IMG/VR virus record: IMGVR_UViG_3300025120_008508
Span: 1 to 25,848 of that record
Length of the DNA stretch: 25,848 bases
Source of the DNA: a virus
Strand: one strand, 5' to 3'
The notes beneath the pieces are model-generated. The model saw only the letters and a program-made list of their open reading frames with translations, was not told the DNA's origin and did not search any database. Both the position numbers and the translations under genes were made by a program. The stretch's first letter is position 1, and each line of letters opens with the position of its first letter. Positions 1 through 7,656 of this stretch are shown piece by piece.

Positions 1-443
1 TCATGTGCTTTAGTATCTACTCCTCTGCGGCCGCTGTTACCACGATAAAAGTCATCTGGGGTCATTCCATCTAAATAACTTTTCCTTAGAGAGTCACTAC
101 GTGTGCCATAACTAAATGCGTAGAAGTAGCCTTCGCTAATTTTTGCATTCCAGTGATCGTGTACAGTTGGACAAGGTCGTTCAGAATTCCAACCCACAAA
201 GTGATTACCATATTTGTGGATACCATGACAGGCAGATAGCCATTCTTTCTCATTGACTCCTATCCAGTCAAATATATTTTTTAGTGGAGGAATAGTAGAT
301 TCCCCAACTCCTAAGGTTGGGACCTTTGGTGATTCAACCAAAGTAATATCTAAGTCAGGATGCTTTTTCTTCAGCGCAGATGCAGTTAGCCAGCCGACTG
401 CACCCCCTCCAACAACTAAGACACTTTTTACTTTTGATTTCAT
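1..443 (-). CDS. Flavin-dependent halogenase, tryptophan-halogenase family (3' part outside window)
   Basis: Only the first 147 codons are present; the gene runs off the left edge. The N-terminus has an FAD-binding Rossmann motif, VVGGGAVGW (residues 10-18), then VGESTIP (46-52), a hallmark of the PrnA/RebH family. GIHKYGNHFVGW (74-85) aligns with the family segment carrying the catalytic lysine (Lys79 in PrnA and RebH), here Lys77. Family members use FADH2, O2 and halide to make an enzyme-bound halogenating species; a separate flavin reductase is normally needed and none is seen here. The WxWxIP motif that separates halogenases from monooxygenases would lie outside the window. The ATG (441-443) overlaps the TGA of gp44 (440-442), so translation is coupled to a replication gene. 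A marine viral halogenase, VirX1 of cyanophage Syn10, is known; this is probably a relative. Its substrate is unknown. Confidence 0.85.
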   Translation of the reverse strand, partial: MKSKVKSVLVVGGGAVGWLTASALKKKHPDLDITLVESPKVPTLGVGESTIPPLKNIFDWIGVNEKEWLSACHGIHKYGNHFVGWNSERPCPTVHDHWNAKISEGYFYAFSYGTRSDSLRKSYLDGMTPDDFYRGNSGRRGVDTKAH

Positions 444-1375
444 TTAAACTGTACTCCAGCCATTATCTCAGTTAAGCACGCTACGGTATTTAGTTCGTGG
501 TCAGCAACAAAGGAATCTTTGTATTGATAATCAGCCAGAATAAGAACAAGTTGAGGTATAGAATGAGGTTCAACATACTCATTCATATGATCGTATAAGC
601 CACGGAAGATGGCAACAGTATCAATATCCATACTATCGACTACCCATCTTCTCATACCTTTAAAGTTTTTAGCCTTTAAGTGTTTTACAAGATCGCTGAA
701 GTTATCTGATCCTCCGGTTGATTGATCACTAGTAATGACACCTGCACCAAGTGCTTGTCGTTGACACTCGTTTAAAACTCTACGCCAGTCTGGAGCATGT
801 TTCATTATAATATCAGCTGTACCTTTTTGATCAGCTGTTATGCCTTCTGTCTCTAATATACTAGACAGTTTTTTATGAAACTGCGCAGCTAAGGCAGCCA
901 TATCTTTCTTTGATGTATTGAACTCATATACACCACATCGTGAATGTAGAGGTTCAATAATTCTATTCTTGAAGTTACATGTAAGTATAAACCTACAGTT
1001 ATTTGCAAACTCTTCAATGAATCCCCGTAAAGCTGGTTGTGTAGATTGGGGGTTAAGATAGTCAGCCTCATCGAGGATAACTACCTTAACGCCACCGGTC
1101 AACGATACACTCGAAGCAAACTGTTTGATCTTGCCTCTTAGTGTATCGATGTTGCCTTCCTCTGAGCCGTTAATAATAATATGATCTAACTCAAGTTCAT
1201 TACAAAGAGCCTTAGCCACAGTAGTCTTACCCAGACCAGCTGTACCTGTCAGCAACATATTAGGTAATTCACCTTTGTCAACAATTTGCAGAAACGTCTG
1301 CTTTAAGGAGGGAGGAAGGATCGTTTCTTCTATTGTCTTCGGACGATACCTTTCGACCCAGAGAAAGTCATTCAT
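440..1375 (-). CDS. 44: Clamp loader large subunit gp44 (AAA+ ATPase)
   Basis: 311 aa, close to T4 gp44. It is the ATPase subunit of the sliding-clamp loader, which opens the gp45 ring and places it on primer-template DNA. Visible motifs: an RFC-type N-terminus (VERYRP, 7-12), Walker A GTAGLGKT (44-51), Walker B VVILDEAD (98-105), sensor 1 LTCNFKNRI (131-139) and the SRC arginine-finger motif (145-147) typical of RFC-like loaders. The ATG is at 1373-1375, 15 nt after the stop of the 79-aa ORF. The stop overlaps the start of the halogenase gene. The partner subunit gp62, which follows gp44 in T4, is not found in the window. Confidence 0.96.
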   Translation of the reverse strand: MNDFLWVERYRPKTIEETILPPSLKQTFLQIVDKGELPNMLLTGTAGLGKTTVAKALCNELELDHIIINGSEEGNIDTLRGKIKQFASSVSLTGGVKVVILDEADYLNPQSTQPALRGFIEEFANNCRFILTCNFKNRIIEPLHSRCGVYEFNTSKKDMAALAAQFHKKLSSILETEGITADQKGTADIIMKHAPDWRRVLNECQRQALGAGVITSDQSTGGSDNFSDLVKHLKAKNFKGMRRWVVDSMDIDTVAIFRGLYDHMNEYVEPHSIPQLVLILADYQYKDSFVADHELNTVACLTEIMAGVQFK

Positions 1376-1390
1376 AATATAATATATCCT

Positions 1391-1630
1391 TTAATCGGAG
1401 TTTGCAGCTTCGTCCTGTTGATACGTTTCACACATTTGGATCATCTGCGTAGCTTGATCTCGTAGCTGGCCTAGAGTAGTTAGCTCTTCACCTTTTATGG
1501 CCCCACGTTGGACCATTGTATCAACTACTGCTACAGTAGAACGACTGATACGGTTTGCAAGATCATATACTGGACCATGGGACTCATGAGCCAACTGAAC
1601 CGCTTCTGCTTTATTATCTTCTTTAGCCAT
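1391..1630 (-). CDS. Small helical protein between clamp and clamp loader, function unknown
   Basis: 79 aa starting MAKEDNKAEA. This ATG (1628-1630) is preceded by GGAG (1637-1640 on the plus coordinates) at 6 nt spacing, and the start lies 1 nt past the gp45 stop. An upstream in-frame ATG at 1660 would add ten residues and overlap gp45, and it lacks a comparable ribosome site. The sequence has no cysteine-rich, membrane or nucleotide-binding motif. It looks mostly alpha-helical, with an acidic tail and one internal Cys. It sits between gp45 and gp44, which are adjacent in T4. It is too short for, and does not resemble, gp62 or RpbA. I do not recognise the family; position suggests a replisome-associated accessory, which is inference only. 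Confidence 0.75.
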   Translation of the reverse strand: MAKEDNKAEAVQLAHESHGPVYDLANRISRSTVAVVDTMVQRGAIKGEELTTLGQLRDQATQMIQMCETYQQDEAANSD

Positions 1631-1631
1631 T

Positions 1632-2306
1632 TTATTCTCCATATTGTGATGACTTTTCAAGGGCGACCCAATACGTCAGGTCTTCACCTTCATTAGTAAA
1701 TTGTGAAATTAGTTTTGATGAAATCTTAACCTGATAGGTATCTGATACCATTTTAAGGTTAGAGATATTTAGTATGAATTTAAACGCGTCGTTATTGTAT
1801 CCTCCATCAACTTGAATAGAATATTCATTAGCAGTACTATTCTCAGGATCTACTATTGAGAGCTTTATAGTACCACCATCAGGTTCAATAGACAACTGTC
1901 CATGGCCAAACACTGAAGCCGCTCTTTTTAATCCTAGTAAAGTAGTTTCGTCTAGTGTAAACCATACATCAGCTTCAGGCATATCAATTGGTTTAGCTGG
2001 ATTGGTTAACATCTCTGTGTCAGCATAATAATACTTCATTTGCTCACGACCAGATTGGCCCCCAATGTTCATATACTTTTCTTCAAACCGTACTCGCGGT
2101 TTATCTACTAAGCCTAGAACATTAAGAAATTCGTTAAGATCATATATGCCGACAACACTACTGAACTCTTCTGGTACTGTCGCTTGGGCCAAGACATTCT
2201 TAGCCTCTGATATAGTCATTAACTTGTTACCAGGTTTGATAACAATATTACCATTAATAGCAGCAAAGTTCTTTAGAACACCCACTGTACTCGCACTTAT
2301 TTCCAT
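1632..2306 (-). CDS. 45: Sliding clamp gp45 (DNA polymerase processivity factor)
   Basis: 224 aa, the usual length for the T4 clamp (228 aa). It forms a trimeric ring that tethers the DNA polymerase and, in T4, also activates late transcription by contacting gp55 and gp33 on RNA polymerase. Family features visible are the N-terminal MEISASTVGVLKNFAAIN strand-helix start, the repeated two-domain clamp pattern, and the YDLNEFLNVL segment. The gene has its own sigma70-type promoter (2337-2365) and a GGAGG ribosome site just upstream of the ATG. It is followed immediately by the 79-aa ORF and gp44. The identity is secure from sequence and context. Confidence 0.95.
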   Translation of the reverse strand: MEISASTVGVLKNFAAINGNIVIKPGNKLMTISEAKNVLAQATVPEEFSSVVGIYDLNEFLNVLGLVDKPRVRFEEKYMNIGGQSGREQMKYYYADTEMLTNPAKPIDMPEADVWFTLDETTLLGLKRAASVFGHGQLSIEPDGGTIKLSIVDPENSTANEYSIQVDGGYNNDAFKFILNISNLKMVSDTYQVKISSKLISQFTNEGEDLTYWVALEKSSQYGE

Positions 2307-2336
2307 TATATACGTCCTCCATTATATATTCATTAT

Positions 2337-2365
2337 ATTATACTAGTTTTATTCAGCAGAGTCAA
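2337..2365 (-). promoter_or_regulatory. Sigma70-type promoter for gp45
   Basis: Read on the minus strand: TTGACT (2360-2365), a 17-nt spacer, then TATAAT (2337-2342). The -10 is perfect and the -35 matches at five of six positions. It overlaps the 3' end of the oxygenase gene, so clamp and clamp loader can be transcribed early, independently of upstream genes. The predicted start is near 2330, giving a leader of about 25 nt. Confidence 0.75.
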
Positions 2366-3863
2366 GAGCGGTAAGTTTGTCGATGTATGCCTGACCTTCT
2401 TGTATAGATTGTTTCAAATGTGGGTAATCACTATCACCCATAGTAACAACTTGTGTAGAAAGTCCTATAAAATGCTTATGTCGGACATTGCGAATTCCAA
2501 AGTTTCTGACAAAAATTCGACTAGTGTCTGTTCCATTTGAATCTTGAGCTAATGATTCTAAAACACTCCAACCATCTGCTGAATCATAAGCAAATCGCGG
2601 AACCCAGCCACGCTGTTGTGCATCTTTTACTACGTTTGGCCATTCTGCATATGGTGGCCAATGTTCAGGTATTCGTCTTTGCCTAATACGTTTTAACCCC
2701 AATTTCAACATATCTTGAGTTACTGGATCAAATTTACCGGCACCAGGCTCTTCATTTATCATTGCCAAAACATCCAGCATTTTAAACGATGTGCCGCTAT
2801 CGGAGGATACCCACGAAGCCGGCCGGAACCCATTGGGTTGCTGCCGTAACGCATCCGCGGAGTCTACCAGAGAACCAGAGTAAGGTCCTTTCACCACATT
2901 GTCATTGGGGGTATGGCGAAGTGTGACTTCCCTCATGGGCCAGACCTGCCCTTCGACGAGGTTTGCCGAATCAGATCCAAACACTCCCAATTGACGTGTC
3001 CTTGCCAAAGTTTCTGGAGGAAGTTTAAGACCGCCAACAACTAGACTAGCTGGTTTTTTTTTACCTTCTTTTTCTGGATCTCTATTATTAGGTCCATGCA
3101 TGACTCGATTTTTACCACTCCAGAATTTATCAATAATTTGTTCAGTATTAAAATGGTCAAATCTATCCGGATCCCGCTTTGCACTCTTTTTTTCATCTTG
3201 AACAGAATCTGGGTTCATCTGCTCCATTTGTTCTTTATAATTGTGGGTGCCCATATGGGCAAATGCACCATCACGATTGACCCAATGGAAAAATCCTTGG
3301 TAACACCTGTGAAATTCCAACTCTAGTCTCTCATGTTCGTAGTCCATACCTAGATACGTTACACCATCACCCTGTTCCATAAAATGTTCATAAATTGTTG
3401 GATACTTCTTGCCTGTTACTTCATAGATATCATTCGAGACCATTTCGGTAGATATACCACCCTCTAGCATGCTGGCCATTCTGAAGCCCCAACTATTTTT
3501 TGTTGCAGTTGCCACACCATCTTGTTTTTTATATTCTGGATCATTCCTAAAATTTATAGACATGCTATATTCACAATGTGGAGCATCAATGTGTTTTCTA
3601 AGGGTTGATCCATGAGCATATATTCTATGAAAATTTGTTGTTGGCCAAAGTCTTTTACCATACAATTCTTCCATATGTTTGGTTAACCTGAAATGAATAT
3701 TTTGAAAAATATTCATAAACGATACTGTTCCAGATTTGGTTATTTGAATGTCGCGAGGGCCATAGCCATACGAGAAGGCCTTGTTCTGCCAAGCTAGACG
3801 ATTCATTTTATCTGCCGCTGCATTGCACATATCTTTTGTTAATACGTTTTTAATTATATGCAT
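2349..3863 (-). CDS. 2OG-Fe(II) oxygenase domain protein with long C-terminal extension
   Basis: 504 aa from the ATG at 3861-3863, chosen because AGAGG lies 7 nt upstream. An earlier in-frame ATG at 3890 has no such site and overlaps the previous gene more. The N-terminal ~210 residues match the prolyl-hydroxylase-like fold of phage 2OG oxygenases. HRIYAHG is followed by the HxD iron motif KHIDAPHCEYSMSINF (His91, Asp93). GDGVTYLGMDYEHER then supplies the distal His177, with Arg179 placed to bind 2-oxoglutarate. The remaining ~290 residues are unfamiliar. A lysine-rich linker leads to a segment encoded by markedly GC-rich DNA (about 2781-2990), then a basic helical stretch (KRIRQRRIPEHW). The family hydroxylates or oxidises proteins, nucleic acids or small molecules; the substrate here is unknown. 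It lies between a methyltransferase and gp45. Confidence 0.82.
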   Translation of the reverse strand: MHIIKNVLTKDMCNAAADKMNRLAWQNKAFSYGYGPRDIQITKSGTVSFMNIFQNIHFRLTKHMEELYGKRLWPTTNFHRIYAHGSTLRKHIDAPHCEYSMSINFRNDPEYKKQDGVATATKNSWGFRMASMLEGGISTEMVSNDIYEVTGKKYPTIYEHFMEQGDGVTYLGMDYEHERLELEFHRCYQGFFHWVNRDGAFAHMGTHNYKEQMEQMNPDSVQDEKKSAKRDPDRFDHFNTEQIIDKFWSGKNRVMHGPNNRDPEKEGKKKPASLVVGGLKLPPETLARTRQLGVFGSDSANLVEGQVWPMREVTLRHTPNDNVVKGPYSGSLVDSADALRQQPNGFRPASWVSSDSGTSFKMLDVLAMINEEPGAGKFDPVTQDMLKLGLKRIRQRRIPEHWPPYAEWPNVVKDAQQRGWVPRFAYDSADGWSVLESLAQDSNGTDTSRIFVRNFGIRNVRHKHFIGLSTQVVTMGDSDYPHLKQSIQEGQAYIDKLTALDSAE

Positions 3864-4468
3864 ATGTTTTCCTCTTTCTTCCAAACCCATTCTGCACCAA
3901 ATACACTCAATGGACTTGTAATCAAATTATCTTCTCTAAACCTATTTATTGGTTCAGACACTCCTTTATATACATAATCATGCCCTGCAAAATATCCACC
4001 CTTCTTTACCTTATTGTAATAAAGATAGCAACCCTCTTCAACATCAGAACTGTTTATATAATGATCAAGAAATAAAAAATCAATAGATTCATTTTTTATT
4101 GAAGGCGCTACTTTTCTTGTATGTTCTAAAATAAGTTCTACTTTATCTTTGTGGCCACTTGCTCTTATTCTATGTTTAGCCCTATCGAAAGCGTGTATAA
4201 CTTTTTCTTTTGTTATTTCTTGCAGATGTTTCTTTTCAAATTCGTCAATGTGTGGTTCATAAAAATCTATACCTATGGCGTATGCAATGTTAGGACATCG
4301 TTGAAGAATTGCTGATATGGACGATCCTTTGTTAACTCCAGTCTCAAGATATATAATATTTTTACCCATCATATTAATTAAATGTGTCATACTATAGTTG
4401 GCGGTCATACCTGTTATAATTTCAGTAGGTAGCGGTTTATAATCTTTAAATGAAAGCCGGTGTGTCAT
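3854..4468 (-). CDS. Class I SAM-dependent methyltransferase (Methyltransf_24-like)
   Basis: 204 aa. Motif I appears as YLETGVNKGSSISAIL (about residues 40-55), binding S-adenosylmethionine. IGIDFYEPH supplies the acidic residue after strand 2. IDFLFLDHYINSSDVEEGCYLYYN is the motif IV region with the D-H pair typical of Methyltransf_24 proteins, followed by VKKGGYFAGHDY. This family occurs in sugar or cell-surface modification clusters and in phages. No DNA-methylase motif (DPPY or NPPY) is present, so DNA methylation is not favoured. It begins 1 nt past the 72-aa ORF and ends inside the start of the 2OG oxygenase gene (10-nt overlap), so the two are probably co-translated. The substrate is unknown. 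Confidence 0.75.
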   Translation of the reverse strand: MTHRLSFKDYKPLPTEIITGMTANYSMTHLINMMGKNIIYLETGVNKGSSISAILQRCPNIAYAIGIDFYEPHIDEFEKKHLQEITKEKVIHAFDRAKHRIRASGHKDKVELILEHTRKVAPSIKNESIDFLFLDHYINSSDVEEGCYLYYNKVKKGGYFAGHDYVYKGVSEPINRFREDNLITSPLSVFGAEWVWKKEENICI

Positions 4469-4469
4469 T

Positions 4470-4688
4470 TTATCCTGCTGCAGACTCTAATAAACTTTCA
4501 GACGAGCAATCAAATTGAAGTCTGTAATATTCGTTGGACATATGTTCCAACCACTTTCCTTCTGATCTCATCAATTCACATTCTGTTTGAGTCATTGGAT
4601 AGTTTAAGACATACTGATTGCCAATATATAGCCATTCATTCATTTCTGACTTGCCCCACATGCTTAATACCAAGAAAAACATTTCCAT
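4470..4688 (-). CDS. 72-aa hypothetical protein between gp46 and methyltransferase
   Basis: The ATG (4686-4688) overlaps the gp46 stop as TAATG. The N-terminus MEMFFLVLSMWG is hydrophobic. The rest is rich in aromatic and acidic residues (NEWLYIGNQYVL, ECELMRSEGKWLEHM) and ends EYYRLQFDC. The W/Y pattern looks constrained, and small ORFs of this kind are common beside gp46 in marine T4-like phages. That is my recollection, not something the sequence shows. No function can be assigned. Confidence 0.72.
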   Translation of the reverse strand: MEMFFLVLSMWGKSEMNEWLYIGNQYVLNYPMTQTECELMRSEGKWLEHMSNEYYRLQFDCSSESLLESAAG

Positions 4689-6400
4689 TATTTTATCCTA
4701 CTAAAGTTTTTTTCTTTAATCACTTCTAACTTGTTTGCAAACTTACCTTCAACCATCTCACCTTTATGTGATATAACAAATACATTAGTATCTTCACCTA
4801 AACTGTAAATAATCTTCATTAGATTATCAACACCATCAACATCTAAAGAACTATCAAATGTCTCATCTAATATTAATAAATTAGTTGCGACACTATTCTT
4901 CATCTTTGCAATCTGCCTCCATGTGAACAACAGCGCTAAATCAATACGTTGTTTTTCACCTTCAGAGAATGAATCATATGTAAAATTATCACGAAAGCGG
5001 GACTTAATAGTTTCTTGGAACGCTTCGTCAAGATTAAATGATACAAAAAAGTCTAATATCTGCAGATGTTGGTTTACGAGCTTATTTATAACAGGAAGAT
5101 ATTGCTTAACTATCTTTGTTTTGATGCCAGTATCCTTGAGCATTGTACTCATAGTCATGTTATAATTTAGTTGATCATTGAATGTTAATCTCTCTTCTAC
5201 CAACAAGTCGGATGATTGGGTTAAACTATCGAGGTCACTATTAGCTTGATCCATATCAACATTGTTATCCAGCTTATCAATCCCACCTTGGGTCCTATCA
5301 ATAGCTGATTGAAATTGAGATATCGATTGGTTATTAGCATGCATCTCTGATTGCTTTTGCTGACAATCTTCTAATATAACATCAATATTTGATATTGCTG
5401 CTATGTGCGATGCAATAGAAGTTGTAGCTGTCTCAAGTGCTTCCTGTAATTCCTTTGCCTTGCCTTTTCCTTCCAAGATATGCTCTTGTTTGGTTTCTTC
5501 TGTGATGGGCTGCGAACAACGGGGACAAATATCGTTCGTTTCAAAAAACTTAACGTCTGTAACGAGTTTCCTAATATCGCTCTCAAACTTGGTTTTAAAC
5601 CCACTGAGCTCTTGCCTTTTACCTTCGCGATCTTTTTTCTCATCTGTCGCTGGAGATAGGGCCTCATCCACGAAGGTGGATAGTTTGGAGTTCGCTGTAT
5701 TAAGAGTCGAGATCTCATCGCGGTAATCATTAATGAGTTTGACCTTTTCTTCTTTAGCTTCTTTATTGATTGCTTTGATGTCTTTAATGTACTTCCTTTG
5801 AGCCTCGATCTTAGTCTGGTTAACGGTGCCTTTGTGTACAACATCTTTTATTTGTTCCTTGAGTAAGCTGGTCTTTTCTTTGAGAATACCATTCATCTTT
5901 GAAAAGACATTAATGTCCAGAAGATCCTCAATCACATCTCTTCGATTCTGAGCACTTAGTTGCATGAAAGGAATGAAAGAAGAGGATCCAAGTACCACAA
6001 TCTGATGAAAGCTCTTATGATTGAGCTTTAAGATGTTTTGTTCAAGGATCTTCTGGTACTCTTTAGCATGAGAGTCTTGGTTCAGCATAGTATCGCCACG
6101 CCAGATCTCAAACGTATTTGGTTTAATACATCTAATAATTTTAAAGTCAGAGCCTAAAACGTTAAACTGTACTTCTACTTTACAGCCTTTGTTATTAATA
6201 CTATTAACTAATTGTGCTTTACTAATATTACGATGAGCTTTTCCAAACAAAGCAAACGATAATGCATCAAGAAGTGTTGACTTGCCAGCACCATTCTGGC
6301 CCACCACAAGGGTTGTCTTTGCAGCCTGAAAGTCTAACTCGGACCAGTTATTACCGGTCGACAGGAAATTCTTCCAGCGCAATCGTTTAAATGTAATCAT
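4688..6400 (-). CDS. 46: Recombination endonuclease subunit gp46 (Rad50/SbcC-like SMC ATPase)
   Basis: 570 aa, near T4 gp46 (560 aa). With gp47 it forms the Mre11-Rad50-type nuclease that resects DNA ends for recombination-dependent replication and degrades host DNA. Motifs: Walker A GQNGAGKS (34-41), a Q-loop region near FIPFMQL, a central coiled coil interrupted by the zinc-hook CPRC (292-295), ABC signature SEGEKQ (479-484), Walker B LLILDE (508-513) and H-loop ISHKG (543-547). The ATG overlaps the gp47 stop as ATGA (6397-6400), so the two subunits are made together. The gene looks intact. Confidence 0.96.
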   Translation of the reverse strand: MITFKRLRWKNFLSTGNNWSELDFQAAKTTLVVGQNGAGKSTLLDALSFALFGKAHRNISKAQLVNSINNKGCKVEVQFNVLGSDFKIIRCIKPNTFEIWRGDTMLNQDSHAKEYQKILEQNILKLNHKSFHQIVVLGSSSFIPFMQLSAQNRRDVIEDLLDINVFSKMNGILKEKTSLLKEQIKDVVHKGTVNQTKIEAQRKYIKDIKAINKEAKEEKVKLINDYRDEISTLNTANSKLSTFVDEALSPATDEKKDREGKRQELSGFKTKFESDIRKLVTDVKFFETNDICPRCSQPITEETKQEHILEGKGKAKELQEALETATTSIASHIAAISNIDVILEDCQQKQSEMHANNQSISQFQSAIDRTQGGIDKLDNNVDMDQANSDLDSLTQSSDLLVEERLTFNDQLNYNMTMSTMLKDTGIKTKIVKQYLPVINKLVNQHLQILDFFVSFNLDEAFQETIKSRFRDNFTYDSFSEGEKQRIDLALLFTWRQIAKMKNSVATNLLILDETFDSSLDVDGVDNLMKIIYSLGEDTNVFVISHKGEMVEGKFANKLEVIKEKNFSRIK

Positions 6401-7458
6401 ACTACTTCTAACGCCTGAGCTTCAATCATGAGATTAGACATCTCAACTTTGATACGATCCTTATCAAGATCAGTATCAACTGCATCAATATAACTATTTA
6501 ACAGTGTAGGAGTATCATCCACCGAAACACTCTCATCGTCAACAGAAGATCCCATAAACTCATTAAAGTTTTCTGCTATCTTTAATTCAATGATCTCTCT
6601 ATTATTAATACGATCAATGAATCGATCAAATGTAAAAGAATCGGCTTTGTTAATCACTACAACCTTGACAAACTTATTTTCAACTTCGTCTATATTATAG
6701 TGAAGATAATCATGCTTACTATCATCATAGTAAATACGATGGTATAGAGTATAAGGATTTCGAATAGCCTCAAGATTACGAGTCTCCGTATCCAAGACAT
6801 GAAAGAACTTATCGTCGTGAGCATCATTCCAGAAGAACTCCATTTGTGATCCAAGGTACTTGATATTACCTTGCTCTGACTTAGTGTGAAAATGTCCTGA
6901 TAGGACTTGTTCAAATCGACTAAAGACCTTTGGGTCTAAACCATGCTCACACTTAATACCTTTAAGCATTTCATATCCTAAGATATCAAAATGACCGCCA
7001 ATCCAATCACACTTGGCATTAGCCAAGAAGTCCATAGATTCTTTTTCATTATCAACGTCAATCCATGGTACAAGACCCATCTTCATAGATCCATATTCCA
7101 TTACTGTTGGCTTCTGAATGATAGTAACTTCATTCATATAATGTCCCAACAGTTCTTTCAGACTGTTCAGATCTGATGTATTCTTATAATACACATCATG
7201 ATTACCACAGATAATATCCATGGTCATTCCATTTTCTCTTAACGGTTTAAGAAATTGATAACGGTTCCTGTTAAGAGCACGGAAGTTAATAAACTTCCTG
7301 TTATCATAGTAATCGCCAAGGTGCAAGATATGGCTAATGTTGTGTTCCAGAAGATAAGGAAAAAATAGATCCCTATAGAATTTCTCTGCGTTATCGAGAA
7401 AGATGTCAGAACTATTGCGAGTGCCACAATGGGTATCATTTATAATACAAACTTTCAT
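6397..7458 (-). CDS. 47: Recombination endonuclease subunit gp47 (Mre11/SbcD-like)
   Basis: 353 aa, close to T4 gp47 (339 aa). It is the metallophosphoesterase nuclease partner of gp46. Metal-binding residues of the Mre11 family are visible in order: Asp8 and His10 (INDTHCG), Asp49 (HLGDYYDNR), Asn86-His87-Asp88 (CGNHD), His156 (GGHFD), and His189/His191 (SGHFH). All expected motifs are present, so the enzyme should be active. The ATG overlaps the TGA of the upstream 65-aa ORF (ATGA at 7455-7458), and the stop overlaps the gp46 start, indicating translational coupling along this group. Confidence 0.96.
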   Translation of the reverse strand: MKVCIINDTHCGTRNSSDIFLDNAEKFYRDLFFPYLLEHNISHILHLGDYYDNRKFINFRALNRNRYQFLKPLRENGMTMDIICGNHDVYYKNTSDLNSLKELLGHYMNEVTIIQKPTVMEYGSMKMGLVPWIDVDNEKESMDFLANAKCDWIGGHFDILGYEMLKGIKCEHGLDPKVFSRFEQVLSGHFHTKSEQGNIKYLGSQMEFFWNDAHDDKFFHVLDTETRNLEAIRNPYTLYHRIYYDDSKHDYLHYNIDEVENKFVKVVVINKADSFTFDRFIDRINNREIIELKIAENFNEFMGSSVDDESVSVDDTPTLLNSYIDAVDTDLDKDRIKVEMSNLMIEAQALEVV

Positions 7459-7652
7459 TTACTAAAATCTCTGTCCAAGTCAATTAAGCCACGATCAATT
7501 TCTCTTGCTAATGATCTTACATCATCTAAAAGGAATTGACAACGGATTTTATCGTATGTACCTTGGACCCGATATCTTTCCCTATGAAGCTCTATAGCTC
7601 TTTCATGCAATACTTTTGCTTTTGTATAAAGCTCTTCAACACTGTGCGACAT
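7455..7652 (-). CDS. 65-aa charged helical protein upstream of gp47
   Basis: Starts MSHSVEELYT at the ATG 7650-7652, only 4 nt after the stop of the 55-aa membrane protein. Its TGA overlaps the gp47 ATG. Longer in-frame starts up to 7709 would run over the membrane-protein gene and use codons that read sensibly only in that other frame, so I prefer the short form. The protein is highly charged with heptad-like spacing (KAKVLHERAIELHRERY, LLDDVRSLAREIDRGL), probably a small helical hairpin. Function unknown. Coupling to gp47/gp46 hints at a link with the nuclease. Confidence 0.75.
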   Translation of the reverse strand: MSHSVEELYTKAKVLHERAIELHRERYRVQGTYDKIRCQFLLDDVRSLAREIDRGLIDLDRDFSK

Positions 7653-7656
7653 AGAT

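Noticed and set aside
1391-1660. Calling the ORF between gp45 and gp44 clamp-loader subunit gp62
   Set aside because: It is under half the expected length, lies on the wrong side of gp44 and shows no similarity I can recognise.
5083-5090. TATAAATA on the minus strand inside gp46
   Set aside because: Matches the late consensus but is deep in a coding sequence with no structural gene after it; probably chance in AT-rich DNA.
5401-5844. 147-aa frame on the minus strand inside gp46
   Set aside because: It is an alternative frame over the gp46 coiled coil, full of Lys/Arg/Ser runs, with no ribosome site, while gp46 has all motifs in its own frame.
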